64,000 nucleotides of DNA, taken from positions 248,001-312,000 of the forward strand of contig CAWIOX010000030.1 of the NCBI GenBank assembly GCA_963837775.1, in the 5' to 3' direction. Shown here in pieces: positions 19,519 to 30,574 of the stretch; the first letter of the stretch is position 1; each line of letters starts with the position of its first letter. The DNA comes from CAWIOX01 sp963837775 (GTDB lineage Bacteria > Pseudomonadota > Gammaproteobacteria > Burkholderiales > Burkholderiaceae_D). The notes under the pieces were generated by a model. It ran no database searches. It saw only the letters and a program-made list of their open reading frames with translations, and was not told the DNA's origin. Made by a program: the position numbers and the translations under genes.

Positions 19519-19546
19519 ACGGATCTGCGCCATGGTGCAGATCCGT
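19519..19546 (-). terminator. Hairpin downstream of icd
   Basis: A perfect 10-bp stem (ACGGATCTGC / GCAGATCCGT, 8-base loop) lies 12 bp past the isocitrate dehydrogenase stop. There is no T-run on either strand, so it may be a factor-dependent terminator or an RNA-stability hairpin. Confidence 0.45.
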
Positions 19547-19558
19547 TCTTGCTGTGCG

Positions 19559-21801
<2,243 letters not shown>

Positions 21802-22040
21802 TGTTATTTCCTTGCTGTTGGTTAGTCGAAGTGCGCGCGCATATTGTATTGCTGCTTCCTGTCACCAAGCTGTCAACGCCATAAAAGCGTGCTGAATTAG
21901 TCTGGCGGCATCCATTATATTGAAATGGTGTCTCATGATATGAAATCAACCCCATCGCAAGAGCAGAAGTTTATCCGCACTTCCGCTTGATCGCGCAAAA
22001 TAAACTCGGCCGAAGCCCCGTATCGCAGAATAATAGGGGG

Positions 22041-22107
22041 GTATCAGCCAAAACAGGTGGGTTGCCGCATGAATTCATTGGGCTTTAAAAAATACACCGG
22101 GAGGTAT
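22041..22107 (+). repeat. GTAT-63 intergenic repeat, copy 6
   Basis: AGGGGGGTATC and GGAGGTATAT boxes 63 bp apart. The core holds CAAAACAGGTGGG, TTGCCGCATG, ATTCATTGGGC and AAATACACCGG. It lies in the 367-bp gap between icd and the oxygenase gene, where nothing else is evident. Confidence 0.85.
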
Positions 22108-22168
22108 ATTTTTGCTGAAATTGCGCAGCTTGGGCTGGCAGCGGGGCGACAGCCGCCCTGCGGCCGCC

Positions 22169-22801
22169 TCAGGGGCGCCGTCTGAACCAGCCGGTAAGCG
22201 AGATCCGGTCGCGCGTCGCCGGCAACACTTCGTGCAGCATGTCGGCCGACAGGAACAGCACCAGCCGGCTGCCCAGCGGCGCGATATCTTGCGCGGAGGC
22301 GCCCTCCGGATGCAGGCGCAGCGCGCCGCCTTCGTCCGCCCGCCAGTCGTGATTCAGATAGATCACGGCCGACACCGTGCGGCAGTCGTCGTCGCGAAAA
22401 CGATCCAGATGCTGCAGGTAGGACGCGCCCGGCGCATAGAACGCAAAGTGGCTTTCATACTCGGCCAGCCCCAGATAAAGACGCCGGTTCAGCATCACGC
22501 GCAAGCTTTCCATGATCGCCAGATAGCGGTCGCATGCGACAGACTGGCCGGCCTTCAGCCATAGAATCCGGTCGCCGCGGATGCCCGGCCGCACTGCCTG
22601 TTGCTTGCCGCGGCCGACCCCGGCCAGTGTCAGCGCACCGGCCCCGGTCAGCGCACGGCATTCGGCCGCCAGCGCGCGCGTCAGTTCTTCCGGCAGGAAA
22701 ATGTTTTGCTGCAACCAGCCATGCTCGACCAGGCCGTCGACGATATCGCGTTGCAGCGCAGCGCTGCCATAGGGAGAGCAAACAGGGGATTCTGAAAACA
22801 T
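22169..22801 (-). CDS. 2-oxoglutarate/Fe(II)-dependent oxygenase family protein
   Basis: A 210-residue protein of the prolyl-4-hydroxylase-like type. The iron ligands are the HLD of YLQHLDRFRDDDCRTVSAVI and the His of ADMLHEVLPATRD; the 2-oxoglutarate-binding Arg is in RISLTGWFRRR. The N-terminal half (FLPEELTRALAAECRAL) is as expected. Such small bacterial enzymes hydroxylate proteins or small molecules; the substrate here is unknown. It begins at 22801 (MFSESPVCSPYG) and stands alone. Confidence 0.85.
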   Translation of the reverse strand: MFSESPVCSPYGSAALQRDIVDGLVEHGWLQQNIFLPEELTRALAAECRALTGAGALTLAGVGRGKQQAVRPGIRGDRILWLKAGQSVACDRYLAIMESLRVMLNRRLYLGLAEYESHFAFYAPGASYLQHLDRFRDDDCRTVSAVIYLNHDWRADEGGALRLHPEGASAQDIAPLGSRLVLFLSADMLHEVLPATRDRISLTGWFRRRP

Positions 22802-23072
22802 CGCGGCGGTTCTTTCCTGGAAACGTGCATCAACTGTGGAACGTCAATAGCCCAGGATTTCTGTTTGAACGCAGCTGCCTTGAACGCAGGCGGCGCGCTG
22901 ATGCGGGTCGCCTGGTTTCGGGAGATAGAAGTATCTCTGACTGCGCATGGTAACACCTGGCCGCAACAGCGCAGCCACGCCGCCACAATCCGCGCGAATC
23001 GCCGACAGCGAGCGCCGCAACCGCCGCAGCAGGCGCGCCGTCTGCCGCCTCGATGATCGGTAAAACAGGGGA

Positions 23073-23139
23073 GTATCAAGCAAAACAGGTAGCTTGCCGC
23101 ACGGATTCATTGGGCTTTGAAAAATACAGCGGGCAGTAT
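23073..23139 (+). repeat. GTAT-63 intergenic repeat, copy 7
   Basis: GGGGAGTATC and GGCAGTATAT boxes 63 bp apart. The core (CAAAACAGGTAGC, TTGCCGCACGG, ATTCATTGGGC, AAAAATACAGCGGG) is close to consensus. It sits in the 474-bp gap between the divergent oxygenase and VOC genes; no other feature is seen there. Confidence 0.85.
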
Positions 23140-23275
23140 ATTTTTGGCCGGAATGGCCCAGCTTCCTGTGTTTGATCAATGCCAGCGCGCCGGATGCTAC
23201 TAAACTGACGACCATCAAGTGGCGGCACGCGCGAGCGCGCGCTCCAGCGGCCATGCGGGAATCAGGAAATCTGCG

Positions 23276-23659
23276 ATGACGATTCATCTCGATCACACCA
23301 TCGTGCCATCACGCCACAAGACTGCTTCGGCCCAGCTGCTGGCCGAGCTGCTCGGGGTTGCCTGGGCGGAAACGGAACCAGGGCTGTTTACCGCGGTCTA
23401 CGTGAATCACGGGTTGACGCTCGACTTCATGGACACGGATGAAGATTTTCCCATCTATCACTTCTGCTTTCGCGTCGGACAGCAAGAGTTCGATGCCATT
23501 CTTGCGCGCATCAAGGCGGCCGGCATCAAGTATCGCAGCACGGTACGCGGCCCGGTGGATATGCAGGTCAACCCGCAATTCGGCAACATCTACTGGAACG
23601 AGCCGGACGGGCACCAGTGGGAAATGCTGACCGTCAGCTATGCGCGGCCGGCGCACTGA
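23276..23659 (+). CDS. VOC superfamily protein (glyoxalase/dioxygenase fold)
   Basis: The start at 23276 (MTIHLDHTIVPSRHK) has AGGA upstream, giving 127 residues. The paired beta-alpha-beta modules of the vicinal oxygen chelate fold are seen: LDHTIVPS, LTLDFMDTDEDFPIYHFCFR, and the end GNIYWNEPDGHQWEMLTVSY. His and Glu residues (LDH, FCF, HQWEM) could bind a metal. Specificity within this large superfamily cannot be told. No operon partner. Confidence 0.82.
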   Translation: MTIHLDHTIVPSRHKTASAQLLAELLGVAWAETEPGLFTAVYVNHGLTLDFMDTDEDFPIYHFCFRVGQQEFDAILARIKAAGIKYRSTVRGPVDMQVNPQFGNIYWNEPDGHQWEMLTVSYARPAH

Positions 23660-23742
23660 TTCCACTGATTTTTTTATTTGGCTGGTGCCGCCTTGGGTTG
23701 GACAGTGGCGCAGCGGCCGGATGAACTTGCAGCGAGGGAAAA

Positions 23743-24216
23743 ATGCCTTACACCCGATTGAGCGATTTGCCCGACAGCGTGCGCGATAATTTGCCCACGC
23801 ACGCGCAGGAAATCTACCGCGCCGCCTTCAACCTAGAAACGGCGGTTGGACAGGCGCGAGTGTGCGTTTTTCCGGCTTTCTGGCTAGGCGCGACGACGCT
23901 GCAGACTGCATTCTGCGAGGAGGAGCAACGAAGCCAGGGAGCCGGAAAGGCGTGCAATCGCGCCTGTAGCGCTCTCACCCAAACGATGAAATGTTTAATC
24001 ATTGAAAATTTTTAATGATTTCATGCGTTTATCGAAGGCAGTAAGCGGTCAACTGCCGTTTCTAGGTTCAATGCATGGCACGAATATGCCGACAGCGCGG
24101 CACGGCGCGACGACGCCTCGCGCGAGGAAACCGCGCACAAGGTGGCGTGGGCGGCGGTCAAGCAAAGCTATCGCAAAAACCCGCAAACCGGCAACTGGGA
24201 AGCCCGGGACGACTGA
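23743..24216 (+). pseudogene. chaB: chaB, disrupted by a 235-bp MITE
   Basis: The 5' part (ATG 23743 after GAGGGAAAA) encodes MPYTRLSDLPDSVRDNLPTH, the ChaB N-terminus. The 3' part, beyond the insertion and in a shifted frame, encodes WHEYADSAARRDDASREETA, KVAWAAVKQSYRKNPQTG and a stop at 24214. Excising the element and one copy of TTCAA restores AAFNAWHEYAD exactly, giving a ChaB of about 78 residues, near family length. ChaB is linked by name to the cation antiporter ChaA in E. coli, but its role is unclear. As sequenced, the gene is knocked out. Confidence 0.88.
23832..24066. mobile_element. 235-bp non-autonomous element (MITE) with 17-bp inverted ends and 5-bp target duplication
   Basis: The left end is CCTAGAAACGGCGGTTG and the right end is CAACTGCCGTTTCTAGG, 16 of 17 bases pairing. 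TTCAA is duplicated at 23827-23831 and 24067-24071. There is no transposase inside; only short frames are present. An inner hairpin (AATCATTGAAAATTTTTAATGATT) lies about 45-70 bp from the right end. A partial relative lies at 18342-18463 in opposite orientation. The parent transposase is not in this window. Confidence 0.88.
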
Positions 24217-24270
24217 GCTGCAGGCAGCGGCGGACGCCAGTGCCCGGCAACGCAATCCGGGCAGGCAAGG

Positions 24271-25308
24271 CTATTCGGCCGCCGCATGCACGCAGTTACG
24301 CCCCGACTGCTTGGCGTGGTACAGCGCGGTGTCGGCCAGGCGCACCAGATCCTCCGGGATGTGCTGCCTGGAAGGCAACAGGCTGGTCACGCCAATGCTG
24401 AAGGTGACGATGCCCTGGGGTATGTCCGCATGCGGCAACGCCAGCGACCAGACTTCCTGCTGGATGCGCCGGGCCGCTTCCAGTGCTTCGCTTTCGTCGG
24501 TATCCGGCAGCAGCACGACGAATTCCTCGCCGCCGTAGCGCGCCACCAGCTCCCCCGCGCGCCGTCCCGCCTTGACCATCGCCTGCGCCAGCGCCCGCAG
24601 GCAGTCGTCGCCGGCCAGATGGCCGTAGTGGTCGTTGAAATGTTTGAAGTTGTCGACGTCGAGCATGATCAGCGACAGCGGCGTGCCGCCGGCGCGTTGC
24701 GCACGGGTCCATTCCTGCGCCAGCATGTGGTCGAAGCTGCGGCGGTTGGCGATGCCGGTCAGTCCGTCGGTGTTGCTCAGCATTTCCAGCTTGTAATTGG
24801 CTTCGGCCAGCGCCCGGGTGCGCTCCTCGACCAGGATCTCAAGATCGTGGTTGCGTATCTGCAAGCTCTTGATCGGGTACACCTCGCCCTCCTGCGTAAT
24901 GCCATACGGGATCGAGATGCCGCTGTGCGCAATCTTCCAGTCCTTGCCCTCCAGCCGGAACACCAGCGCCAGCCGCGCCGCCTTGCGCGACAGGATGAAC
25001 TCGGGGATCGGCAGATGGATGTGGAACAGCGCAGTGACGGCCACCACCTTGTCGCTCAGATCCTGCAGCGCAAGGTCCAGCATCTCGATGCGGATGCGGC
25101 CGGTCACCTGCGCGAAATCCTGGCGGGTGATCGCCAGCCACTGGTCCCGGTCCTTGACCAGAAAATCGCCGCCGCCGGTATAGCCGCTGAAATTTTCACT
25201 GAAGTGCGCGGTCAGCCGATCGTCGCGCGCCGCGTACATCTCGATGTACTCGTCGAACAGTGACCGGATCAGGTCCTGACGTGCTGGTCGTGGGGTGCTG
25301 GCGCGCAT
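24271..25308 (-). CDS. Diguanylate cyclase with N-terminal SnoaL/NTF2-like domain
   Basis: A 345-residue cytosolic protein. Residues ~10-140 look like a SnoaL/NTF2 fold (LFDEYIEMYAARDDRLTAHF, LEGKDWKIAHSGISIPYG), used in other proteins for ligand binding. A short coiled coil (HDLEILVEERTRALAEANYK) connects to GGDEF at ~185-345: NTDGLTGIANRRSFD, then RYGGEEFVVLLPDTD. At the I-site position the sequence is RAGE instead of RxxD, so product inhibition may be lost. The active-site residues are intact, so cyclase activity is likely. It converges with the broken chaB. Confidence 0.9.
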   Translation of the reverse strand: MRASTPRPARQDLIRSLFDEYIEMYAARDDRLTAHFSENFSGYTGGGDFLVKDRDQWLAITRQDFAQVTGRIRIEMLDLALQDLSDKVVAVTALFHIHLPIPEFILSRKAARLALVFRLEGKDWKIAHSGISIPYGITQEGEVYPIKSLQIRNHDLEILVEERTRALAEANYKLEMLSNTDGLTGIANRRSFDHMLAQEWTRAQRAGGTPLSLIMLDVDNFKHFNDHYGHLAGDDCLRALAQAMVKAGRRAGELVARYGGEEFVVLLPDTDESEALEAARRIQQEVWSLALPHADIPQGIVTFSIGVTSLLPSRQHIPEDLVRLADTALYHAKQSGRNCVHAAAE

Positions 25309-25438
25309 GGTGAGTATCGAAAATAGATTTTGATAATGAAAATTGCAATCAGGCGCCGGTGTGCCGGGGCGATTTTGTTGCCGATCCTATTGCCTATACA
25401 CAGACGACTTTACACCCTCCGTCGCGGCCGGGTGCGCT

Positions 25439-25873
25439 TTAGCTCTTGCATTGTTCTGTTTTCGAGCGGAAACCTTGCGGCAGATCTACCTTGCTGCGCG
25501 CCGCGTAATCGAAGAACACGATGCCGGTCTTGCCGCGCGCCACTTCGCGCTGCGACAGCTGCTCGCGCATGCGCCACAGCAGGTCGCAGCCGTACTGGTT
25601 GAAGTCGGCCGCCGCCATCTCGACCACCATCACCTCGCCGTGGAACGCTTCCGAGCGGTATTGCAGCGCGGCATCGGCGACGATGATGCCGACCCCCTCC
25701 ACATCCAGTTCGGTGTAGCCGAGCGACTGGAAAAAACGGGCGCGCGCCTCCGACACCACGCTCAGCAGCAGCGCATTGTCGAGGTGGCCGCCGTAATTCA
25801 TGTGGCTCAGGTACAGCGTGATGTCGGTCGAAAACGGGAACTGCTCGGGAAGCGAGATTTTGATGCGTGGCAT
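25439..25873 (-). CDS. Acyl-CoA thioesterase-like hotdog protein
   Basis: The start at 25873 (MPRIKISLPEQF) gives 144 residues. The hotdog-fold features YLSHMNYGGHLDNALLLSVV, SEARARFFQSLGY and GVGIIVADAALQYRSEAFHG match the 4-hydroxybenzoyl-CoA/YbgC thioesterase family. The expected catalytic acidic position is replaced by an Asn/His context (MNYGGHLDN), as in a subset of the family. The substrate is unknown. It stands 130 bp downstream in direction from the diguanylate cyclase gene, on the same strand. Confidence 0.8.
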   Translation of the reverse strand: MPRIKISLPEQFPFSTDITLYLSHMNYGGHLDNALLLSVVSEARARFFQSLGYTELDVEGVGIIVADAALQYRSEAFHGEVMVVEMAAADFNQYGCDLLWRMREQLSQREVARGKTGIVFFDYAARSKVDLPQGFRSKTEQCKS

Positions 25874-26315
25874 GGTGTCGGTTCGATAGGTTGGGGCGGC
25901 ACGCACAGGCGGCAGCCGGGGAGCGCCAAGTATCGCAGATTTTACGGGGCGGCAAGAACAAGGGGCCGCCCACCTTGGCCTTCATTGTCACCCGATAAGG
26001 GGGCTCCTTTGCCCGGCATGTCCGGTGCCGGCAAGTTTACGGGCGCTTTGAGGCCGCATTTCCACGGTCGCGGCGAGTGTGTTTGTTTCTGGCGAACAGC
26101 TGCGATCAAATGTGTTTGGCAGCGCCGAACACATTGCCTGCAGCGCCTCAAGCAGCACCGATGATGCTTTCGGCTGCAATCTGAATATTCTTATATTTAT
26201 CAAGTACTTACGATTGCCGCCGCAGCGCATGGCATGGGCTGGCACGCTCCATGCTGTATGTCTATCGAGCCCAACGAAATGCTCACCAACCAACCCAACC
26301 TTTAGGAGAATACCC
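25874..26315. other. 442-bp intergenic region upstream of the small-protein cluster
   Basis: No gene is evident. An AT-rich stretch at about 26180-26215 (AATATTCTTATATTTATC) may hold the promoter of the cluster. The ribosome-binding region TTTAGGAGAATACCC ends just before the first ATG and is repeated before the second gene. Confidence 0.45.
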
Positions 26316-26555
26316 ATGAAATCGACTCTGATGATCAAAGACCTGGCCCTCGACAAGCAACTCGACAGCAAGTCCATGTCCGCCGTGCGCGGCGGCAGCA
26401 ACTTCAATATGGGCAATATCAACGCGGCTTTCGGCGGCGGCTTCGCCAGCCCGGCCATCGTGGTGGCGCCAGTCACCCAGGTGGACGCTCGCTCGACGAT
26501 CGATACCACCATGCTGCAGAATTTTGGCGGATTCCAGCTTGCTGCACTGAATTAA
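26316..26555 (+). CDS. Small protein with leader-like LD-x-M-SAVRGG motif, copy 1
   Basis: ATG at 26316, with AGGAG at -10; 79 residues. The N-terminus MKSTLMIKDLALDKQLDSKS is followed by MSAVRGG (residues 21-27) and then a Gly/Asn/Ala-rich part (NFNMGNINAAFGGGFASP) and a conserved VVAPVTQVDARSTIDTT. The GG after a charged helical leader recalls double-glycine export leaders of bacteriocin-like peptides, but no peptidase/ABC exporter is in this window. It is nearly identical to the next gene. I do not recognise a named family; the leader idea is inference. Confidence 0.75.
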   Translation: MKSTLMIKDLALDKQLDSKSMSAVRGGSNFNMGNINAAFGGGFASPAIVVAPVTQVDARSTIDTTMLQNFGGFQLAALN

Positions 26556-26596
26556 TCTAGTTATCAAACACCAACCACACCTTTAGGAGAATACCC

Positions 26597-26836
26597 ATGA
26601 AATCGACTCTGATGATCAAAGACCTGGCCCTCGACAAGCAACTCGACAGCAAGTCCATGTCCGCCGTGCGCGGCGGCAGCAACTTCAATATCGGCAACCT
26701 CAACGCCGCTTTGGGCGGCGGCTTCGCCAGCCCGGCCATCGTGGTGGCGCCAGTCACCCAGGTGGACGCGCGCTCGACGATCGATACCACCACCCTGCAG
26801 AACTTTGGCGGAGTGCAGGCTGCCTGGTTGCGTTAA
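26597..26836 (+). CDS. Small protein with leader-like motif, copy 2 (tandem duplicate)
   Basis: 79 residues. The first 31 residues are identical to copy 1, including MSAVRGG, and the only clear differences are in the middle (NIGNLNAALGG for NMGNINAAFGG) and the last ten residues (FGGVQAAWLR). The duplicated DNA includes the ribosome-binding region, and the unit repeats at 281 bp, so the duplication is recent. The high identity with a variable tail suggests pressure on the C-terminus. Likely co-transcribed with copies 1 and 3. Confidence 0.75.
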   Translation: MKSTLMIKDLALDKQLDSKSMSAVRGGSNFNIGNLNAALGGGFASPAIVVAPVTQVDARSTIDTTTLQNFGGVQAAWLR

Positions 26837-26936
26837 ATGGAAGTGAGAGCCGCACTTGCAGGGGAGTGTCATCCTCTGCGGTGCGGCTCGCCGCTTGGCC
26901 GTCCCTGGCAATTTTGGAAATTTGGAGATATATAGC

Positions 26937-27218
26937 ATGGCTGCAATCACGATCAATGACCTCCCGATGAACCGCGACCTGGATCGGCAAGCGATGTCGG
27001 CCATCCGAGGCGCCGGCGGTGCGCCGTGGGTCTTTGGCGCTTTCAGGCCTCATGTTGATGCGGCTCCCAGCCTCGTTCCGGTCGTCAACTTCTTTCAGGT
27101 CAACAACAGCTTCTTTGCCAATCAGATGATCAACCAGTCCCAGACCGTCAATATCAACAATTCGGGGGCGAATTCGAACATTAACGCGGTCCTGCTCGGC
27201 TCGGTCATCCCGTCATAA
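26937..27218 (+). CDS. Small Asn-rich protein with related leader-like motif, copy 3
   Basis: 93 residues, GGAG at -12. The N-terminus MAAITINDLPMNRDLDRQAM then SAIRG parallels copies 1 and 2 (xI-xDL-x5-LD-x3-MSA-V/I-RG), so all three share an ancestor or a recognition leader. The C-terminal half differs: hydrophobic then rich in Asn/Gln (FFQVNNSFFANQMINQ, TVNINNSGANSNINAVLL), a composition seen in self-assembling or amyloid-like proteins. The role is unknown. Confidence 0.7.
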   Translation: MAAITINDLPMNRDLDRQAMSAIRGAGGAPWVFGAFRPHVDAAPSLVPVVNFFQVNNSFFANQMINQSQTVNINNSGANSNINAVLLGSVIPS

Positions 27219-27274
27219 TCTAAGCCGGCGCGGATGGGGAACGCCTTACGCATTGCGGCATCCAGTCTTGCAGA

Positions 27275-28938
27275 TCAATCGGTGTCGCGCCCGTCGCGGT
27301 GCCACACCAGCGCCAGTGCCTTGACTTTCTGCCAGGCGCTGGCGCGTTCGTCCGACAGCACGTCGAGGAAATCCGACAGGCGTTTCGACTTGACCATCGT
27401 ATAGGCGGTCAGCGCGGTGGTCAGCACAAACACGATCGCGAAAATCCACAATTTGCGGTTCACCGGAGCCTCCGCCTCCGCCAGCAGATTCATCCCCAGG
27501 AAGCCGGTGGTGATCGTGCCGATCAGGCCGAAGATGGTCACCACGGTCAGCCGCACCACGGTGTTGGCCTGGCGCCGCAGGCTGTCCGCATCCAGGTATT
27601 GGCTCATGTCCCCGATGCGCTCCTTGACCTCCGCATACAGCGGGTCCAGTTCGAGATGGTTGGCGCTCATGCGGAACAAGGCGCGCACCTGCGCCTGTTC
27701 GGACACCTCATGAAACCAGTAACGGTGGGTGAAGCGCAGAAAGCCGGCAAAACCGTCGCGGATGGTGCGCTTGAAGCGGCGCACGCTGGCGGCGTCGGCA
27801 ATGTCCAGGTTTTTCAGCGCTTCGGCCAGCCGGTCCGAGAACATCAGCAGCGCCGCTTTCTGGAAATGCGCAATCAGGAACAGCAGGAAATGCTGGTGCC
27901 GGAACTGGGCCAGCACGCCCCGTTCGCGGCACACGTAAAACGGGCTGTGCGCGTCGCCCACCACCACCAGCGCATGCCCGCTGCACAGGTAACGGGTGTA
28001 GGGCGCGGCGCCGCTGTCGCTCCAGAAGCGGTCGTAGCAAAAGTGTCTTTTCAAAGTCGGCCAGGTGCTGCTGCGCATACGGCGGGCTGGCGTCGTGGCC
28101 GGACTCGGCCGCCCCGGTCACCAGCCCGAGGCGGATGAAGTCGTTGCGGCTCAGCGCCTGCGGCTTGTCCAGCGCCAGATAGCTCAGCTGCGGCATGCGG
28201 TAGTACTCGATCTGCCGGTAGCGCAGCGCGCCGGTCTGGTCCGACTGGTCGCTCACCAGCGGCTCCAGCAGCCAGGCCCAGTGGGCGGCGATGCGCGGCG
28301 CGCGGTGGCTGCTGACATGGGCCATGAACAGCTCGCGCTGGTTGGCATCGGACTGCGCCAGCACCTGCCCGTCGTGGCCCAGCCACTCGGCGCTGGACAG
28401 GCAGTGCAGCGCCTGCCCGTGCGCGTCCCAGCCGGCCGGGTAGCCGCGGCCGAAGCGGTACATCAATTCCTGCGCCTGGGCCAGCGTCAGGTCGTCGGCG
28501 CTGACTTCGACATTCAGCAGCACCAGATCGAGATCGAGGAAAAAATACAGATCGACGTGCGCGATGGTCGAGCGTGACCGGCGGCGCGCCCGGATGCGTG
28601 ACCGCACGCACCGCGCGCACATCGCTGCGGCGAAACACCCGCATCGGCGAGCCCGCCGCAGCGCCACCTTTCCGGCCGTGTCCTTCGCCGTACAGGAAGC
28701 GCTGCACATACGGCAGGAAAGTCACGAATTCGTTGTAGTGGCGCTCCTGAAAACGCCCGCTGTCGCCGCTGTATTCGTCCACCACTTCGCGCCACGGCGA
28801 GGCCTCGCCCATGTCCGCCAGCAGCTGCCAGGGCTTGGCCAGATGACCGGCCGAGCCGCGCACCGGCATCAGGCGCAAAGGCCATAGCAAGACCTGGCGA
28901 AACTGCCGCACGCAGGCGGGATTCGACGCATTTGACAT
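27275..28938 (-). CDS. CorA-like membrane protein, two frameshifts
   Basis: Three frames together give about 550 residues. N-terminal part: VLLWPLRLMPVRG and RFQERHYNEFVTFLPYVQRF. Middle: HVDLYFFLDLDLVLLNVEVS and QIEYYRMPQLSYLALD. C-terminal part: a long helical region, two membrane helices and FLGMNLLAEAEAP, where GMN matches the CorA-type filter, so an ion channel or transporter is likely. It is much longer than the corA at 9454-10425, with an extra N-terminal domain. Single extra bases near 28565 and 28045 break the frame; each is cured by one deletion (giving LDHAHVDLYFF and DFEKHFCYDRFW). I expect sequence errors. Ion unknown. Confidence 0.75.
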
Positions 28939-29119
28939 GGGCTGCCCTTTTCATCAATCGGTGCTGAAAGTATATGGGCAGCGGAGCGGCATGGTCCTTC
29001 TTTTCTTGATCGAGCGGAATTGTGCGCGGCAGGGGCGGCGCTGCTTGCCATCCGGATTACGTCTTGTAGCCTTGACGCGGGGAAACCTCAGGTGTCCTCC
29101 ATTATTTTCAATCGGGCAT

Positions 29120-29247
29120 CCGGCGAAAAACGCGTATCCGGCAAAAATACAAACATGCCGATTTCGCCGGAAACAACCATGCCTGGCCTTGCAGCACCGT
29201 GCTGTTTCCGGCAAAATAATAAAAATTAACATTTTGCCGGAAACATC
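29120..29247 (+). promoter_or_regulatory. Cluster of five CCGGCAAAA-type operator repeats
   Basis: Copies of CCGGC(A/G)AAAA occur at 29120 and 29138 (forward), 29161-29173 (reverse), 29204 (forward) and 29231 (reverse). The last two form a perfect 14-bp inverted pair, GTTTCCGGCAAAAT / ATTTTGCCGGAAAC, with a 13-bp AT-rich spacer, ending 3 bp before the start codon at 29248. Such an array suggests tight repression, probably by a regulator or by the product itself. Confidence 0.65.
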
Positions 29248-30240
29248 ATGAAGCTGCTATCCAATCAGCAACGACTTCACCTGGTCAACAGTGAACAACT
29301 CTTTGAAAATTATCGTGGCGCACAGCGCCATGCGAAAACTTACCGCTACGGGATGCGCTGGAAGACGGTCCGCGACGCCGAGTACCTGTTCAAAGACAAG
29401 GATAGGCGCGGAAACGGCAAGTCGCTGGGCCGGCGCTCGCCCGAGACCGAGGCATTATTGCTGACATACAGCAACGGACGTGCGGCGGCGCAGGAGCGCT
29501 TGCGACTGATCACCGAGCAAATCGTCGAGCAGGCAAGGCTCAACAAAGCATTGCGACTGGGCCGCGTCCCCCGCGTCGTGGCGCGCGTGCTGCGAGAACT
29601 GGATGAAGCCGGCCTGCATGAAGATTTCACGGTGATTGGCACGCAAGCCTTGTATGCGTATGAATCGGCCGGTGGCGCGCATTTCCTGCTCGAATTACTC
29701 GCCTCCGGCGATGTCGACCTGCTTTATGATGCCCGCCATAAAATCACGCTGGTGTCAGACAAACTCGATGGCGATGGTTTGCTGGGCTTGCTGAAAAAAG
29801 CCGACAAAACGTTTGAATGCGTGCGCGAGAATGGATACCGAGCGGCCAATGCGGGTCAGTTCATGGTGGATCTCGTGATTGCCCCGCGCGCAATGCAGCT
29901 TGCGGACGCGGTGACCTTTGGCGCATCGGATCTGGTCGCAGCGGAAGTGCCTGGCCTGCAATGGCTATTAAACACGCCGAAAATCGATACGATCGCTATC
30001 GACGAAGACGGCTGGCCGGTACCGATCAAAGTGCCCGACCCGCGCGCATTCGCGTTGCACAAGGCATGGTTATCCGGCCTGAACACGCGCGACCCCATCA
30101 AGAAGCCGCGCGATCTGGCTCAGGCGCGCGCCGTTGCAAAGCTGGTTCGCGACGAAATGCCGCAGTTCTCTTTTGAGGAAACATTGACATCGTTGCACGG
30201 CGATGTCCGCGCAATGCTACCGGTATTGTTTGTTAGTTAA
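29248..30240 (+). CDS. Nucleotidyltransferase-fold protein (GSU2403 family, NTP_transf_8-like)
   Basis: A 330-residue cytosolic protein. After a helical N-terminal part (residues 1-120, with KTYRYGMRWKTVRDAEYL), the core reads FTVIGTQALYAYESAGG and then SGDVDLLYDARHKI. The G-T-x-A and DxDLL-type acidic pair are the minimal nucleotidyltransferase signature. This family is often compared with AbiEii/MenT-type toxins. No partner antitoxin gene is visible, and the operator cluster upstream is unusual. The ATG sits directly beside the last operator and there is no clear ribosome-binding site. Family fairly sure, role open. Confidence 0.78.
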   Translation: MKLLSNQQRLHLVNSEQLFENYRGAQRHAKTYRYGMRWKTVRDAEYLFKDKDRRGNGKSLGRRSPETEALLLTYSNGRAAAQERLRLITEQIVEQARLNKALRLGRVPRVVARVLRELDEAGLHEDFTVIGTQALYAYESAGGAHFLLELLASGDVDLLYDARHKITLVSDKLDGDGLLGLLKKADKTFECVRENGYRAANAGQFMVDLVIAPRAMQLADAVTFGASDLVAAEVPGLQWLLNTPKIDTIAIDEDGWPVPIKVPDPRAFALHKAWLSGLNTRDPIKKPRDLAQARAVAKLVRDEMPQFSFEETLTSLHGDVRAMLPVLFVS

Positions 30241-30310
30241 TCAACTTCCAATAGCGGTGGACCCTGAGGCTTCCCGCAAATATCCCTGCAGATTTAATCT
30301 CAGCCATGTA

Positions 30311-30449
30311 GCGCCGCACGGAGTTGACGTGCGGCTGGTGAGTTGCGCCGTCCAGCCTGCATTGTTTTGCAAAAAATAGGGGGTATCAGTCAAAACAGGC
30401 AGCTTGCCGCACGGATTTGTTGGGTCTTTTAAAATACATGGGGATGTAT
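30311..30449 (+). repeat. 139-bp composite repeat (hairpin + GTAT-63 copy 8)
   Basis: The first part contains the stem CCGCACG(7)CGTGCGG then GGTGAGTTGCGCCGTCCA. The GTAT-63 element follows with boxes GTAT 30383 and GTAT 30446 (63 bp apart; GGGGGTATC, ATGTATC). The same composite recurs at 33074-33211. It fills most of the 334-bp gap between convergent genes; nothing else is clear except a degenerate REP-like stretch near 30470-30550. Confidence 0.8.
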
Positions 30450-30574
30450 CTGTGGGGATGAAGGGCGTGGCCTGGCGCTGATCTGGCGCAGCCCAAGATG
30501 CGCTGATGATACTTGTGCGTGCCAAATGTCGGGCTTGGCAGCCCAACTGACATGATCAGCCCAAGCTGTGCGGA

